This document shows, piece after piece, positions 28,310 through 38,716 of a stretch of 64,000 nucleotides of DNA (its first letter is position 1; each line of letters begins with the position of its first letter). Below the pieces are notes generated by a model. It was not told the origin of the DNA, made no database searches, and was given only the letters and a program-made list of their open reading frames with translations. The position numbers and the translations under genes were made by a program. Origin of the DNA: Microcella flavibacter (GTDB lineage: Bacteria; Actinomycetota; Actinomycetes; Actinomycetales; Microbacteriaceae); contig NZ_CP051299.1 in NCBI RefSeq assembly GCF_012530535.1, forward strand, positions 496,001 through 560,000, read 5' to 3'.

Positions 28310-29808
28310 GTGGAATTGTTCAAGTTGCAAAGCAGTTCCACTCGGAGACCGAGGCGTGGGACCTAAAATCTTATGTGCTTGGGGCGCTCTTCTACCGATT
28401 CCTATCGGAAGACTTGGCGGAGTACATCAATGCCGAGGAACGTGCCGCCGGGCGTGACGATTTCGACTACGCGAGTCTCGACGACAACACCGCGGAACAG
28501 GCGCGATTCACGACGATTGAGGAGAAGGGATACTTCCTCCTGCCGAGTCAGCTGTTTGCTGCCACCCAGGCTGCTGCGGCTGACGATGCGAACCTGAACG
28601 AGACGCTCGCGACGGTATTTAAGGCTGTCGAGGCGACTGCCGTCGGAAGTCCAAGCGAGAACGTTTACAAAGGCCTCTTCAGTGCCTTCGATCCAAACGC
28701 GCTTGTTCTTGGTGATTCGGTTCACGCCCGAAACAAGCGACTCTCGGCGCTCCTGACGTCCGTCGCCAGCTATGAGATGACGAACGCGGCGGATGACTTC
28801 GATGATCTGCTTCGCTATTACGTCACGACCGCAGGGAAAAAGGGCGGTGACCACTTCACGCCGCCAACTATCGCGGAGCTGGTGGCTCGGCTAGCAACCG
28901 GTGCTAATCCCGATGCTCGCAGTATTTATGATCCAGCGTTCGGCTCGGGATCGCTCTTGATCAAGGCTCGTCAGCATCTCAAACACGAGGCAACCGTGAG
29001 TGGACAGGAGCTCGTGCGAGCTAACTACAACATGGCGCGGATGAACTTGCTCGTGCATCGCATTGAGTTCAACTGGATCAATCTCGACGGTGGAGCCAGT
29101 ACATTGACCGATCCGTCACACCGCGACGACGAGCCCTTCGACATCATCGTCTCCAATCCGAAATGGTCTCAGAAGTGGGCCGGCAAGGACGACGCGCTCC
29201 TAATGAACGATGAGCGTTTCGCGCCCGCGGGCGTTCTCGCGCCCAAGAAATATCACGACCTCGCTTTCACGATGCATGCCGCGTCCTGGCTTGCCACGGA
29301 TGGTGTCGCTGTACTCGTGCAGTTCCCCGGCACTCTCTATCGGGGGGCCACGGAAGCGAGGATCCGCGAGTACCTGGTGGAGAACAACCTCATCGACACT
29401 GTAATTCAACTCCCACCCGACTGGGGCTATGGCGTTACTGTCGCGGGCGTGATCGTCATCCTGCGCAAAGCGAAACGCGATAACGCGGCTCTGTTCGTTG
29501 ATGCTTCGAAGCAGTGCAAGCGAGTCGGCAATAAGAACGAGTTGTTCGAAGATCACCAGCGATCGATCCTCGATGCAGTTAGTGCGCGAGAGAACATAGA
29601 AGGTTTCGCTCGCCTCGTGCCAAACGAGGACATCGCGCTGGAGCAATTCGACCTTTCAGTCTCACGCTACGTGCAGCCCCTCGCTGAGCGAGTGGTCATT
29701 GACATCGCGGCCCTGAACTCAGAAATCACGCAGATCGTTCAGCGGCAGAACGAGCTTCGTCGGGGCATTGATGCCTCGGTCGCCGAGCTTGAAGGAGCAA
29801 CGTCATGA
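28306..29808 (+). CDS. Second HsdM-like subunit with altered catalytic motif (NPKW)
   Basis: 500 residues, homologous to the preceding HsdM over its length (WDLKSYVLGALFYRFLSEDLAEYI; motif I DPAFGSGSLLIK at about 209). Motif IV, which should be NPP(Y/F), is NPKW at 284-287 in an otherwise matching context (IVSNPKWSQKW against IVSNPPYSIKW in subunit 1). The second Pro and the aromatic residue that stacks on the flipped adenine are both changed, so catalysis is probably lost or altered while SAM binding is kept. It is encoded between hsdM1 and hsdS with 4-nt overlaps on both sides, so it is probably made in equal amounts and joins the complex. Confidence 0.9.
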   Translation: MSGIVQVAKQFHSETEAWDLKSYVLGALFYRFLSEDLAEYINAEERAAGRDDFDYASLDDNTAEQARFTTIEEKGYFLLPSQLFAATQAAAADDANLNETLATVFKAVEATAVGSPSENVYKGLFSAFDPNALVLGDSVHARNKRLSALLTSVASYEMTNAADDFDDLLRYYVTTAGKKGGDHFTPPTIAELVARLATGANPDARSIYDPAFGSGSLLIKARQHLKHEATVSGQELVRANYNMARMNLLVHRIEFNWINLDGGASTLTDPSHRDDEPFDIIVSNPKWSQKWAGKDDALLMNDERFAPAGVLAPKKYHDLAFTMHAASWLATDGVAVLVQFPGTLYRGATEARIREYLVENNLIDTVIQLPPDWGYGVTVAGVIVILRKAKRDNAALFVDASKQCKRVGNKNELFEDHQRSILDAVSARENIEGFARLVPNEDIALEQFDLSVSRYVQPLAERVVIDIAALNSEITQIVQRQNELRRGIDASVAELEGATS

Positions 29809-30968
29809 GCCGGATTGACCAATTACTCAATGAACTAGCGCCAAGTGGTGTGCCGCTTCGGGCCCTTGGCGAACTTGGCGATTTCGTGCGAGGCAACGGT
29901 CTCCAGAAGTCTGACCTCAAGGAAGAAGGATTTCCCGCAATCCACTACGGTCAGATCCACACTCATTACGGTATCTGGGCTGACTCGACCAAATCCTTCA
30001 CCGACCCAGCTCTCGCGGCCAAGTTACGGCGAGCGAGGCCGGGAGATCTCGTCATCGCTACAACGAGCGAAGATGATGCCGCGGTGGCGAAAGCCACGGC
30101 GTGGCTAGGTTCCGTCGAAGCAGCGGTAAGTGGGGATGCTTACATATATCGTCACAGTCTTGATCCCCGCTATGTGGCTTACTTCTTTGACTCCGGCTCC
30201 TTTCGGGAGCAGAAGCGCCGTCACATCAGTGGAACTAAGGTCCGGCGCATATCCGGCACCTCGCTCGCAAAGATCCGAATCCCAGTACCGCCGGTGGAGG
30301 TTCAGCGCGAGATCGTGAGAGTTCTGGATCAGTTCATTCGGCTGGAAGCGGAGTTGAAAGCGGAGTTGGAAGCACGACGCACTCAATACGGCTACTACCG
30401 GCATGCCCTGCTGAACGTGTCTGACGAAGAGGGAGTCCGGGAGCTTGCGCTCGGTGAAATCATTCGTTTGAACTTCGGCACGCGAATCACGAAGAAGGAC
30501 GACGCGGGCTCGCTTTATCCGGTCTACGGGGGTGGCGGAGAGAGCTTCCGGACCGATGCATTCAACCGTGAAGACGAGTGGGTAATCTCTCGTTTTGCGA
30601 TGTCAGCGAACTGCGTGCGTCGGGTTGTCGGCAAGTTTTGGATGCTCGACTCGGGGTTCACGTTCGACGTCATCGATGCATCCGTTGACAAGGATTTCGT
30701 GGGGCAACTCCTATTGAGCATGCAACCGATAATCTTTGCGACTTCGACGCAGTCCGCTCAGAAGAACATCGACGTGGATGGATTCAAGCGCTTGACTGTC
30801 CGGGTGCCATCCCTCGAGACGCAGCGCCGGGTCGCGCTCAGTCTGGCGAGTTTTGACAGCATTGTGAACGACTCGACCTATGGCCTCCCTGCCGAATTGA
30901 ACGCCCGTCGGAAGCAGTACGAGTACTACCGAGATAGGCTGCTGACCTTCGAGGAGGCCGTCGCATGA
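29805..30968 (+). CDS. hsdS: Type I restriction-modification specificity subunit
   Basis: 387 residues with the two-half layout of HsdS. Target recognition domain 1 is about 15-170, then a conserved helix with LEARRTQYGYYRHALL; domain 2 is about 200-350 (starting LYPVYGGGGESF), then LNARRKQYEYYRDRLL. The repeated ARRxQYxYYR helices are the coiled-coil spacers that set the distance between the two half-sites. It determines the DNA sequence recognised, which cannot be read from the protein. Overlaps hsdM2 and hsdR by ATGA on each side. Confidence 0.93.
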   Translation: MSRIDQLLNELAPSGVPLRALGELGDFVRGNGLQKSDLKEEGFPAIHYGQIHTHYGIWADSTKSFTDPALAAKLRRARPGDLVIATTSEDDAAVAKATAWLGSVEAAVSGDAYIYRHSLDPRYVAYFFDSGSFREQKRRHISGTKVRRISGTSLAKIRIPVPPVEVQREIVRVLDQFIRLEAELKAELEARRTQYGYYRHALLNVSDEEGVRELALGEIIRLNFGTRITKKDDAGSLYPVYGGGGESFRTDAFNREDEWVISRFAMSANCVRRVVGKFWMLDSGFTFDVIDASVDKDFVGQLLLSMQPIIFATSTQSAQKNIDVDGFKRLTVRVPSLETQRRVALSLASFDSIVNDSTYGLPAELNARRKQYEYYRDRLLTFEEAVA

Positions 30969-33900
30969 GTGACGCTCCTTCCCGAAGATTCGAGCCGATT
31001 GCTGTTTCCGCGGAGAGCACGGTCGTTGCTGGGTACGTCCCGGACGCGCAAGCGGCAGCGGCGTATCAGTCGGAGTCTGCGCTTGAGCATGAACTGATCC
31101 GCCTCCTCCAGTCACAGGCCTACGAGTATCTGCCTATCGCGTCTGAGGCGCAGCTCGTCGCGAACCTTCGCGCTCAGCTCGAAGCGTTGAACCGCATCAC
31201 CTTCTCGGATGCGGAGTGGTCGGACTTCTTTGAGAACAAAATTGCCGGGAAGAACGATGGCATCGTCGAGAAGACCGTGCGTATTCAGGAGGATCACGTC
31301 CAGCTCTTGAAGCGAGATGACGGTTCAACGAAGAACATCACATTGCTCGACAAGCAGAACATCCACAACAACCGGCTTCAGGTCGTCAACCAGTACGAGA
31401 TCGGCCAAGGCGAGGGCGGCGCAAAGTACGCCAACCGCTACGACGTGACAGTTCTCGTCAACGGACTACCGATGGTGCACATCGAGCTCAAGCGTCGCGG
31501 CGTAGATATCCGTGAGGCGTTCAATCAGATCGACCGCTACCAGCGGGACAGCTTCTGGGCGGGCTCCGGCTTGTTCGAGTATGTGCAGCTCTTCGTGATC
31601 AGCAACGGCACTCTGACCAAGTACTACTCCAACACGACTCGCAACCAGCACCTCAAGGAAGGGCAGAAGCCTGGCAAGGGGCGTAAGACCTCGAACAGCT
31701 TCGAGTTCACCTCGTGGTGGGCAGACGCCCAGAACAAGCCGATCCAGGACCTGACTTCATTCGCGAAGACGTTCTTCGCCAAGCACACGCTGCTCAACAT
31801 CCTCACTCGCTATTGCGTCCTCACCGCCGACCGCCTGCTGCTCGTGATGCGTCCGTACCAGATTGTCGCGACCGAGCAGATCCTGCAGCGGATCGATATC
31901 TCCACGAACTACAAGCAGCTCGGCACAGTCGCGGCCGGCGGCTACGTCTGGCACACGACCGGCTCGGGCAAGACGCTTACGAGCTTCAAGACCGCCCAGC
32001 TCGCGTCGAAGCTTCCGAGCGTCGACAAGGTGCTGTTCGTGGTCGACCGTAAAGACCTCGACTACCAGACGATGCGTGAGTACGACCGCTTCGAAAAGGG
32101 CGCCGCCAACTCCAACACCTCCACTTCCGTGCTGAAGAAACAGCTCGAGAACCCGAACGCTCGGATTATCATCACGACGATCCAGAAGCTCTCAACCTTC
32201 ATCAAGGCGAACAAGGGCCACGAGATCTACGACGGCCACATGGTGATCATCTTCGACGAGTGTCACCGCTCCCAGTTCGGTGACATGCACACCGACATCA
32301 CGAAGGCGTTCAAGCGCTACAACCTGTTCGGCTTCACTGGCACGCCAATCTTCGCGGCCAACGCGGGCGCCGGTGGCAACCCGCAGCTCAGGACCACCGA
32401 GCAGGCATTCGGCGAGAAGCTTCACACGTACACGATCGTGGATGCGATCACCGACAAGAACGTGCTGCCGTTCCGCATCGACTACGTCAACACCATCAAA
32501 GTCGGCAACCCTGACGACAAGCAGGTCTCTGCCATCGATCGAGAGAACGCGCTGCTTGCGCCGGAGCGCATCAGCCAGATCGTGAAATACACCCTCGATC
32601 ACTTCGACCAGAAGACGAAACGTTCGTCGAGCTACGAGCACTCAGTCGTAATCAACGTTGCCGAATCGACCCGCGGCCGACGTCAGGCCGAAGCGGTGCG
32701 GGAACGTAGGCGCGTGCGCGGCTTCAACGCCATCTTCGCCACCGCGTCCATCGACGCTGCCCGCCGCTACTACAACCAGTTCCAGATCCAGCAGGAACAG
32801 CTCGCGCCGGATCGGCGGCTGAAGATCGGCATCATCTTCTCGTACGGAGCGAACGACGCCAGCGATGACGGCATTCTCGATGACGAGGCTTTCGACACCG
32901 ACGCGCTCAGTATGGACGCACGCAGCTTCCTCGAGGATGCGATCCAGGACTACAACGGCGTCTTCGGCACGAGCTACGACACCAGCGCCGACAAGTTCCA
33001 GAACTACTACAAAGACCTATCTCAGCGACTCAAGAATCGTGAGCTTGACCTCGCGATTGTCGTCAACATGTTTCTCACCGGGTTCGATGCGACCACGCTC
33101 AACACGTTGTTCGTCGACAAAAATCTCCGTTCGCACGGCCTGATTCAGGCGTACTCGCGCACGAACCGCATCCTCAACTCGGTCAAGACCTATGGCAACA
33201 TCGTCGCCTTCCGCAACCTCGAAGACGAGACGAACGCGGCACTCGAACTCTTCGGCAACAAGGACGCCCGCGGTGTTGTGCTCCTCAAGCCGTATGGCGA
33301 CTACTACGGAGAGTACGCGGACAAGGTCAGCGAACTACTGGCCAGCTTCCCACTCGGTCAGCAGATCATCGGAGAGGCGTCTCAGAAGGAGTTCATCCAG
33401 CTGCTCGGCCATATCTTGAGGCTCGAAAACATCCTGACCTCGTTCGACGACTTCGCCGGCCACGAGATCCTCACCGAGCGACAGAGTCAGGACTACCGCA
33501 GTATCTACCTCGACCTTTACGCCGAGTTCCGCAAGGACAAGGACGCCGACAAGGAACTCATCAATGACGACATCGTCTTCGAGATCGAGCTGATCAAGCA
33601 GGTCGAGATCAACGTCGATTACATCCTGATGCTCGTCGCGAAGTTTCGCGACAAGTTCGGCGACGGAGACGACAAGGAGATTCGCGCGGAGATCTCGCGC
33701 GCCGTCGACGCCAGCCCGACGCTGCGCAACAAGAAGGACCTCATCGAAGCGTTCGTCGACTCCGTCTCTGTCGACGGAGCGATCGATGACGAGTGGCAAG
33801 CGTTTGTTGCCGCCAAGCGCGAAGCTGAACTCGAAGCGATTATCGACGAAGAGAGTCTTCGGGCCGAGGCCACACGCGAGTTCGTCGCGACTGCCTTCCG

Positions 33901-34069
33901 TGACGGCACACTCCGAACATCCGGGACCGCGATCACGAAGGTACTTCCGCCCGTGTCACGCTTCGCCAGTGATGGCGGTCATGGGGAGAAGAAGCAGCGC
34001 GTGATCGAGAAGCTCGGGACGTTTTTCGAACGATTCTTCGGGCTTGGTATAGATGAAAGGAACCGGTAG
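30965..34069 (+). CDS. hsdR: Type I restriction endonuclease/translocase subunit
   Basis: 1034 residues. The N-terminal nuclease has Asp160 in NRYDVTVLV and Glu174-x-Lys176 in VHIELKRRG (PD-ExK fold). The SF2 motor has Walker A TTGSGKTLTS, DECH in IIFDECHRSQFGD, motif III FTGTPIF and a late RTNRI arginine-finger segment. It translocates DNA and cuts unmethylated targets at a distance in the R2M2S complex. The length matches type IC HsdR. It is last in the operon, linked by ATGA. Confidence 0.96.
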   Translation: MSDAPSRRFEPIAVSAESTVVAGYVPDAQAAAAYQSESALEHELIRLLQSQAYEYLPIASEAQLVANLRAQLEALNRITFSDAEWSDFFENKIAGKNDGIVEKTVRIQEDHVQLLKRDDGSTKNITLLDKQNIHNNRLQVVNQYEIGQGEGGAKYANRYDVTVLVNGLPMVHIELKRRGVDIREAFNQIDRYQRDSFWAGSGLFEYVQLFVISNGTLTKYYSNTTRNQHLKEGQKPGKGRKTSNSFEFTSWWADAQNKPIQDLTSFAKTFFAKHTLLNILTRYCVLTADRLLLVMRPYQIVATEQILQRIDISTNYKQLGTVAAGGYVWHTTGSGKTLTSFKTAQLASKLPSVDKVLFVVDRKDLDYQTMREYDRFEKGAANSNTSTSVLKKQLENPNARIIITTIQKLSTFIKANKGHEIYDGHMVIIFDECHRSQFGDMHTDITKAFKRYNLFGFTGTPIFAANAGAGGNPQLRTTEQAFGEKLHTYTIVDAITDKNVLPFRIDYVNTIKVGNPDDKQVSAIDRENALLAPERISQIVKYTLDHFDQKTKRSSSYEHSVVINVAESTRGRRQAEAVRERRRVRGFNAIFATASIDAARRYYNQFQIQQEQLAPDRRLKIGIIFSYGANDASDDGILDDEAFDTDALSMDARSFLEDAIQDYNGVFGTSYDTSADKFQNYYKDLSQRLKNRELDLAIVVNMFLTGFDATTLNTLFVDKNLRSHGLIQAYSRTNRILNSVKTYGNIVAFRNLEDETNAALELFGNKDARGVVLLKPYGDYYGEYADKVSELLASFPLGQQIIGEASQKEFIQLLGHILRLENILTSFDDFAGHEILTERQSQDYRSIYLDLYAEFRKDKDADKELINDDIVFEIELIKQVEINVDYILMLVAKFRDKFGDGDDKEIRAEISRAVDASPTLRNKKDLIEAFVDSVSVDGAIDDEWQAFVAAKREAELEAIIDEESLRAEATREFVATAFRDGTLRTSGTAITKVLPPVSRFASDGGHGEKKQRVIEKLGTFFERFFGLGIDERNR

Positions 34070-34167
34070 GTATTGGAGGGATCGTACGCACGTCGCCGAA
34101 CCTTCCCAGTCATGGCCGCGCCAGTTGGGATTGTGATGTCCAAGACTAGCCTTGGTCAGGAGTTCTT

Positions 34168-37100
34168 ATGAGTCCGAGGCCAGGGGGAGAAGCGGACAAG
34201 TTTGGGAATCGTTACGAGGCTGCATGGACGATTCGGCATGCGCTCTATTGCATTGGCGATGATGCGCGATCACTAACAATTGAAGATGTTGACTCTGAGA
34301 TCGGAAAAGGGTCGGAATTCACTTACCGGAACGGTGCGGTAACGGAAGTCCATCAGCTCAAACGTCAGAATGGAAACAGCAACACCTGGACCGTTAGAAA
34401 TCTAACGGACCTGCGTGTGTTTGAGAATGCTGCCGGTCATGTTGCAGCTGGCCGCATGTTCTGGTTTGTGTCTCTCGTTCCCTCTCGACAACTGCAAGAG
34501 ATCGCTGACCGCTCTCGGCGATCGGCAGATCTTGCTTCTTTCACTCAATCTTGGTTAACAGAAGACCTTCGTTCACTCTTCGATCAACTGGCCGCGGAAG
34601 GTGTTCTCGGCAGCCCACAAAGGGCTTGGGAAACTTTGAGGGGGATGACGTTCTCTGTCCAGGACGAGCAGGATATCTCTCGAGTTAACGCGATGCTTGC
34701 TGCAATTCAACTGAGCGGTGCAACTGGGGAACTGATATCGCTGGCCATTGGGGAAATTCTTCTCGAGAACCTTGGCAAGGAGATAACGCGCGGCTACTTG
34801 TTGGAACGACTCAGTGAGCGCGGAATTCACCCGATCCAGTCAGCCGACCGCAATACTGCGCTTGATCAGGTACGTTCGATCACAGGGAGCTGGCTGACTT
34901 CGGTGCGCCATGAGTTGCTTGAGCCCCGCATTGAGCGTGACGAGGCTTCACAACTCCTCGAGACACTCAGCGCCCATCGGACAGGCTTCTTGGCAGGCGC
35001 TGCAGGAGGCGGCAAGAGCTCTGTACTAGAGCAGTGTGTGGAGTCGCTTCAAGGGGCTGGCGCAGAGGTGCTTGCAATCCGGCTTGACCGCCTTGACGCG
35101 TTCAAGTCAACGATAGAGCTCGGCAGACAGCTGGGACTGGAGGCCTCGCCAGCCGCGTCGTTGGCTTTGGCAGCGAATGGTCGAGACGCATACCTTGTGG
35201 TCGATCAGCTTGACGCAGTTAGCCTTGCGTCGGGACGCATGCCTGAAAGCTTTGATGTAATCGTCGAGCTCATAGGAGAAGCACTGTCGGTCACAGGCAT
35301 GAGGGTGATTCTTTCCTGCAGGCAGTTCGATATCGACAACGACCATCGGATTCGAACATTAGCTGCTCGAGAAGACATCTCGACGATATCAGTCGGCGCG
35401 CTTCAGGATGATGCTATCGCCGCTGCGGTGGAAAGAATGGGTCTAGATCCTAAGGAGTTGAATTCATCCCAGCGCGAGATCCTGCGAACTCCACTGCACC
35501 TTGTGCTTCTCGCGTCGATCGCGGCGCACGGGGGCGCGCTCGATTTTCAGTCCAAGGGCTCATTGTTCGAGGCGTTTTGGGAGCGCAAGCGGCAAGCCTC
35601 TCGCGATAGGCGGCAGGGCGTCCGATTCCATGAGGTGATTGCCAAGGTTGCGAATGAAGCGAGCGATCGGCAGACGCTGTCAATACCAATCGAACTTCTT
35701 GACGAAGGGGAGTTGATTGAAGACGCCAACGTACTTGTGTCTGAGCATGTACTGGCGCGGGATGGCAATCGAATCGCCTTCTTCCATGAAACGTTCTTTG
35801 ACTACGCCTTTGCGCGCCAATGGGCTTCAAGAGGGGAGTCGCTACTTGACTTCCTAATCCGGGACGAGCAAGAGCTGTTTCGACGTGCTCAGGTTCGGCA
35901 GGTCCTGCAGCACCTGGCTGAACGTGAACCTGATCGCTTTCGAACTGAGGTATCGGCCCTGTTGCTGAGCAATCAGGTGCGCTTTCACATCAAAGAGACA
36001 GTACTCGCCGTGCTTTCCGGCCTCCCCGTGCCTAGTAGCGAGGATGCAAGAGTCGTCCTGGAAGTTGCAGCATCGGCGCCATACATATCGGAGAAGCTTT
36101 GGTCAAGTACACGCCGGGCTCCTTGGTTCAGAACGCTGTGCTCGGATGGCCATGTTGGCGCCTGGCTCGACAGTAGCGATCCTGCTGTTCAGGCGCGGGC
36201 ACTCAACGCGATGTTGGCCGGCGTCCGGGAGGAGCCCGCCAAGGTAGCTGAGCTTCTTCGCGCACGACGTTCCGCCCCTCAGTATCTGGATTGGGTGCGC
36301 TGGACCGCTGGAAGGGCGAACCTTCACCGGAGCCGTGAACTGTTCGACGTGGTACTCGATGCAGTCCGGGATCGTTCCTTCGACCTGCTAGCGAGCGAGA
36401 TGTGGCTCACGTTTCATGACCTTGCGGAGCACGAACCTAGCTGGGCCGTAGAGGTCATAAGGGCAACGATCATCGATCACCCAGAGGGACTTCGACTGAA
36501 CGGAGACGGGAAGGTCGCACTCCTAAGGCTCCGTGACTACAGCGCGTCTGCGTTGGTGCGTCAAGCGGCCGCTTCGGAACCGCTGGCATTTGTAAAGGAA
36601 GTTGTGCCGTACCTCCTTCGCGTAATGGCGGTTTCGGCATATGAAGCGCGTCTCGATGCCCCAGTGCGTGACCGTCACTTCTCCTTCCGGTTCGACGTTG
36701 ACGACCCCGACGATCGTGAACTAGACGATGCGCTTTTCGCTGGTTCCTTGGGGGCCCTTGAGACCCTTGCGCGATCCGCGCCTGACGATATCCGCCCGTT
36801 GCTGGAGGAGCTTGCCGGTGACCCCCACGACTCTGCCCAGTTCTTGCTGTATCGAGCGCTTACTGAGGGTGCGGCCAACTTCTTTGACTGGGCATCGAGT
36901 CTGCTTCTCAGCGGAGGTGCTCGACTCGATTGCGGATACATGTCAGATTCGCACTGGGTAGCGCGAGAGTTGCTGGGGGCGGTGGTGACGTATGTGAGTG
37001 ACGAGACACACGGGAAGCTTGAGGAGCTTTTTCGTGACCTGCGGAACCCATATGAGACGCTCCCCAGCTCGGGACTGACAGCATTCAAGTTTCTTTCAGC

Positions 37101-38628
37101 AATGGAAGAACATCGGCTGAGCCGAATTGGCGTTCGGAGGCTTGCGGAGTACCGGCGCAAGTTCCAGGAGACCACACCATCCAAACCAAGGGGCGTTACC
37201 GGTGGCACGATCGGATCTCCTATCGGCCCGGACGCAGCGAGCAAGATGACCGACGAGCAGTGGCTTCGCGCCATGGCAAGGTATGACTCCGATGAGACCA
37301 ACTGGAGCACATTTACAGGGGGCCCTCGCGAACTATCGCACGTCCTTCGAGCTGCAGTTGCCGCGGATCCGGTCCGATTCGCCAAGCTCGCCCTCCGATT
37401 CACACCGGAGCTGAACGGGGCTTACGCCGATGGCATCTTGATGGGACTTGCCGATTCTGAGCGATCGGACGAAGCCGCACCTCTGGTCTACGACGCGATC
37501 AGGTACATCGCGACTCTCGGTCATGAAGGTGCTGACAGATGGCTCGGTGGCGCGCTAAGACGCTACTTACCTGAGGTTCCGCTTGACCTAGTTGAGTTGA
37601 TTCTTAATCGCGCCCTTCACTCCTTGGACCCCGGCGACGACTCGCCGTTGTTCACCCGGGATGGGAACGACGGCAGGGGTGCTGCCGATATGAGGAGCAA
37701 CTCCATCAACACAGCGAGAGGTAGCCTCGTCGAAGCATTGGGAGACCTTCTTGTCTATGACTCAGACGGCAGGCGTACGGAACTAGTTCGGCCCCACCTT
37801 CAAGAACTCGCGAGCGACTCGGTTGTCTTCGTCAGATCCTCTGTTGCGCACACGTTGGCGGCTGCTCTCCGATACGCGCGAGCGGACGCAGTCGCGGCGT
37901 TTCAGCGGTTGATTGAAGCTGACGATCGAATTCTGGCAGCGAGTCTGGTTCCAAGGCTCATGATCTACATCGGCAATGTCGAGCCGGCGATCGTCGACCC
38001 CGTTATCGAGCGGATGCTGGCGTCTTCGGACGAAGAAGTGCTCGAAGAAGGCGGAAGAATCGCAGCGTTTGCTGCGCTCGAGTGGAATCGTCCCCACCTA
38101 ATGACCCGTGTATTGGCAGGTGACGCGAGGACAAGAAAAGGCGCCGCAGAGGTCTGCGTGAATCGTATTGACCACACCTCGAACCTGGAGCTCGCCGGTT
38201 CCACCCTACGAAGCCTGATGCAAGACGACGAAGCCGTGGTTCGTGAAGCTGCGTCTGGTCTGGCTTCTCATCTGCGTGACCATCCGCTTCGTCCGTTTGC
38301 CGATCTACTCGATGCGCTCATCGCGTCGCCAGCGTTTGAACAGGCGATGCCTCAACTTCTGATCACTCTGCAACGTGCGCCCGACAAGGTCGATGAACTA
38401 GTCCTGAAGGCTGCCCAACAGTTCCTTGCCGTGTTCGCAAGTGATGCGAGCGATATCCAAACTAGCGCTGCGGGCGACGCGCGCTACGTCAGCCAGCTTG
38501 TGGTTCGCGGACTATCTCAGTCCGGTGACAAGACACATCGGGCTCGGCTACTCGATGTTCTGGATAGCATGCTCGAGCTCGGTGCCTATGGTGTCGAGGA
38601 AGTGCTCGCCGTGACCGAACGCCATTAA
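34168..38628 (+). CDS. Avs-like defence protein: nuclease-like N-terminus, STAND NTPase, helical repeats
   Basis: 1486 residues. Residues 8-70 look like a PD-(D/E)xK nuclease: Glu17 in GNRYEAAW, acidic IEDVD at 38-42, then a hydrophobic strand ending Gln63-Leu-Lys65. A P-loop NTPase follows, with Walker A GAAGGGKSS (277-285), Walker B AYLVVDQLD (341-349) and a sensor-like ILSCRQFD, then a winged-helix-like part near FHETFFDYAFARQWA. About 850 C-terminal residues are helical, repeat-like segments. This order (effector, STAND ATPase, large sensor) is that of Avs anti-phage proteins, and it sits 98 nt after hsdR. CAGGAG precedes the ATG. Base composition is lower in GC than the core. A family assignment cannot be made without a search. 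Confidence 0.7.
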   Translation: MSPRPGGEADKFGNRYEAAWTIRHALYCIGDDARSLTIEDVDSEIGKGSEFTYRNGAVTEVHQLKRQNGNSNTWTVRNLTDLRVFENAAGHVAAGRMFWFVSLVPSRQLQEIADRSRRSADLASFTQSWLTEDLRSLFDQLAAEGVLGSPQRAWETLRGMTFSVQDEQDISRVNAMLAAIQLSGATGELISLAIGEILLENLGKEITRGYLLERLSERGIHPIQSADRNTALDQVRSITGSWLTSVRHELLEPRIERDEASQLLETLSAHRTGFLAGAAGGGKSSVLEQCVESLQGAGAEVLAIRLDRLDAFKSTIELGRQLGLEASPAASLALAANGRDAYLVVDQLDAVSLASGRMPESFDVIVELIGEALSVTGMRVILSCRQFDIDNDHRIRTLAAREDISTISVGALQDDAIAAAVERMGLDPKELNSSQREILRTPLHLVLLASIAAHGGALDFQSKGSLFEAFWERKRQASRDRRQGVRFHEVIAKVANEASDRQTLSIPIELLDEGELIEDANVLVSEHVLARDGNRIAFFHETFFDYAFARQWASRGESLLDFLIRDEQELFRRAQVRQVLQHLAEREPDRFRTEVSALLLSNQVRFHIKETVLAVLSGLPVPSSEDARVVLEVAASAPYISEKLWSSTRRAPWFRTLCSDGHVGAWLDSSDPAVQARALNAMLAGVREEPAKVAELLRARRSAPQYLDWVRWTAGRANLHRSRELFDVVLDAVRDRSFDLLASEMWLTFHDLAEHEPSWAVEVIRATIIDHPEGLRLNGDGKVALLRLRDYSASALVRQAAASEPLAFVKEVVPYLLRVMAVSAYEARLDAPVRDRHFSFRFDVDDPDDRELDDALFAGSLGALETLARSAPDDIRPLLEELAGDPHDSAQFLLYRALTEGAANFFDWASSLLLSGGARLDCGYMSDSHWVARELLGAVVTYVSDETHGKLEELFRDLRNPYETLPSSGLTAFKFLSAMEEHRLSRIGVRRLAEYRRKFQETTPSKPRGVTGGTIGSPIGPDAASKMTDEQWLRAMARYDSDETNWSTFTGGPRELSHVLRAAVAADPVRFAKLALRFTPELNGAYADGILMGLADSERSDEAAPLVYDAIRYIATLGHEGADRWLGGALRRYLPEVPLDLVELILNRALHSLDPGDDSPLFTRDGNDGRGAADMRSNSINTARGSLVEALGDLLVYDSDGRRTELVRPHLQELASDSVVFVRSSVAHTLAAALRYARADAVAAFQRLIEADDRILAASLVPRLMIYIGNVEPAIVDPVIERMLASSDEEVLEEGGRIAAFAALEWNRPHLMTRVLAGDARTRKGAAEVCVNRIDHTSNLELAGSTLRSLMQDDEAVVREAASGLASHLRDHPLRPFADLLDALIASPAFEQAMPQLLITLQRAPDKVDELVLKAAQQFLAVFASDASDIQTSAAGDARYVSQLVVRGLSQSGDKTHRARLLDVLDSMLELGAYGVEEVLAVTERH

Positions 38629-38716
38629 CAGCAGCGCTCGATTCCGCCCGAACTGCAAGCAGGCCCAAGAGAGCCTGGGGCGCGTGGCAACGTCGTGTCC
38701 GGTGAGCGGATCAGCT

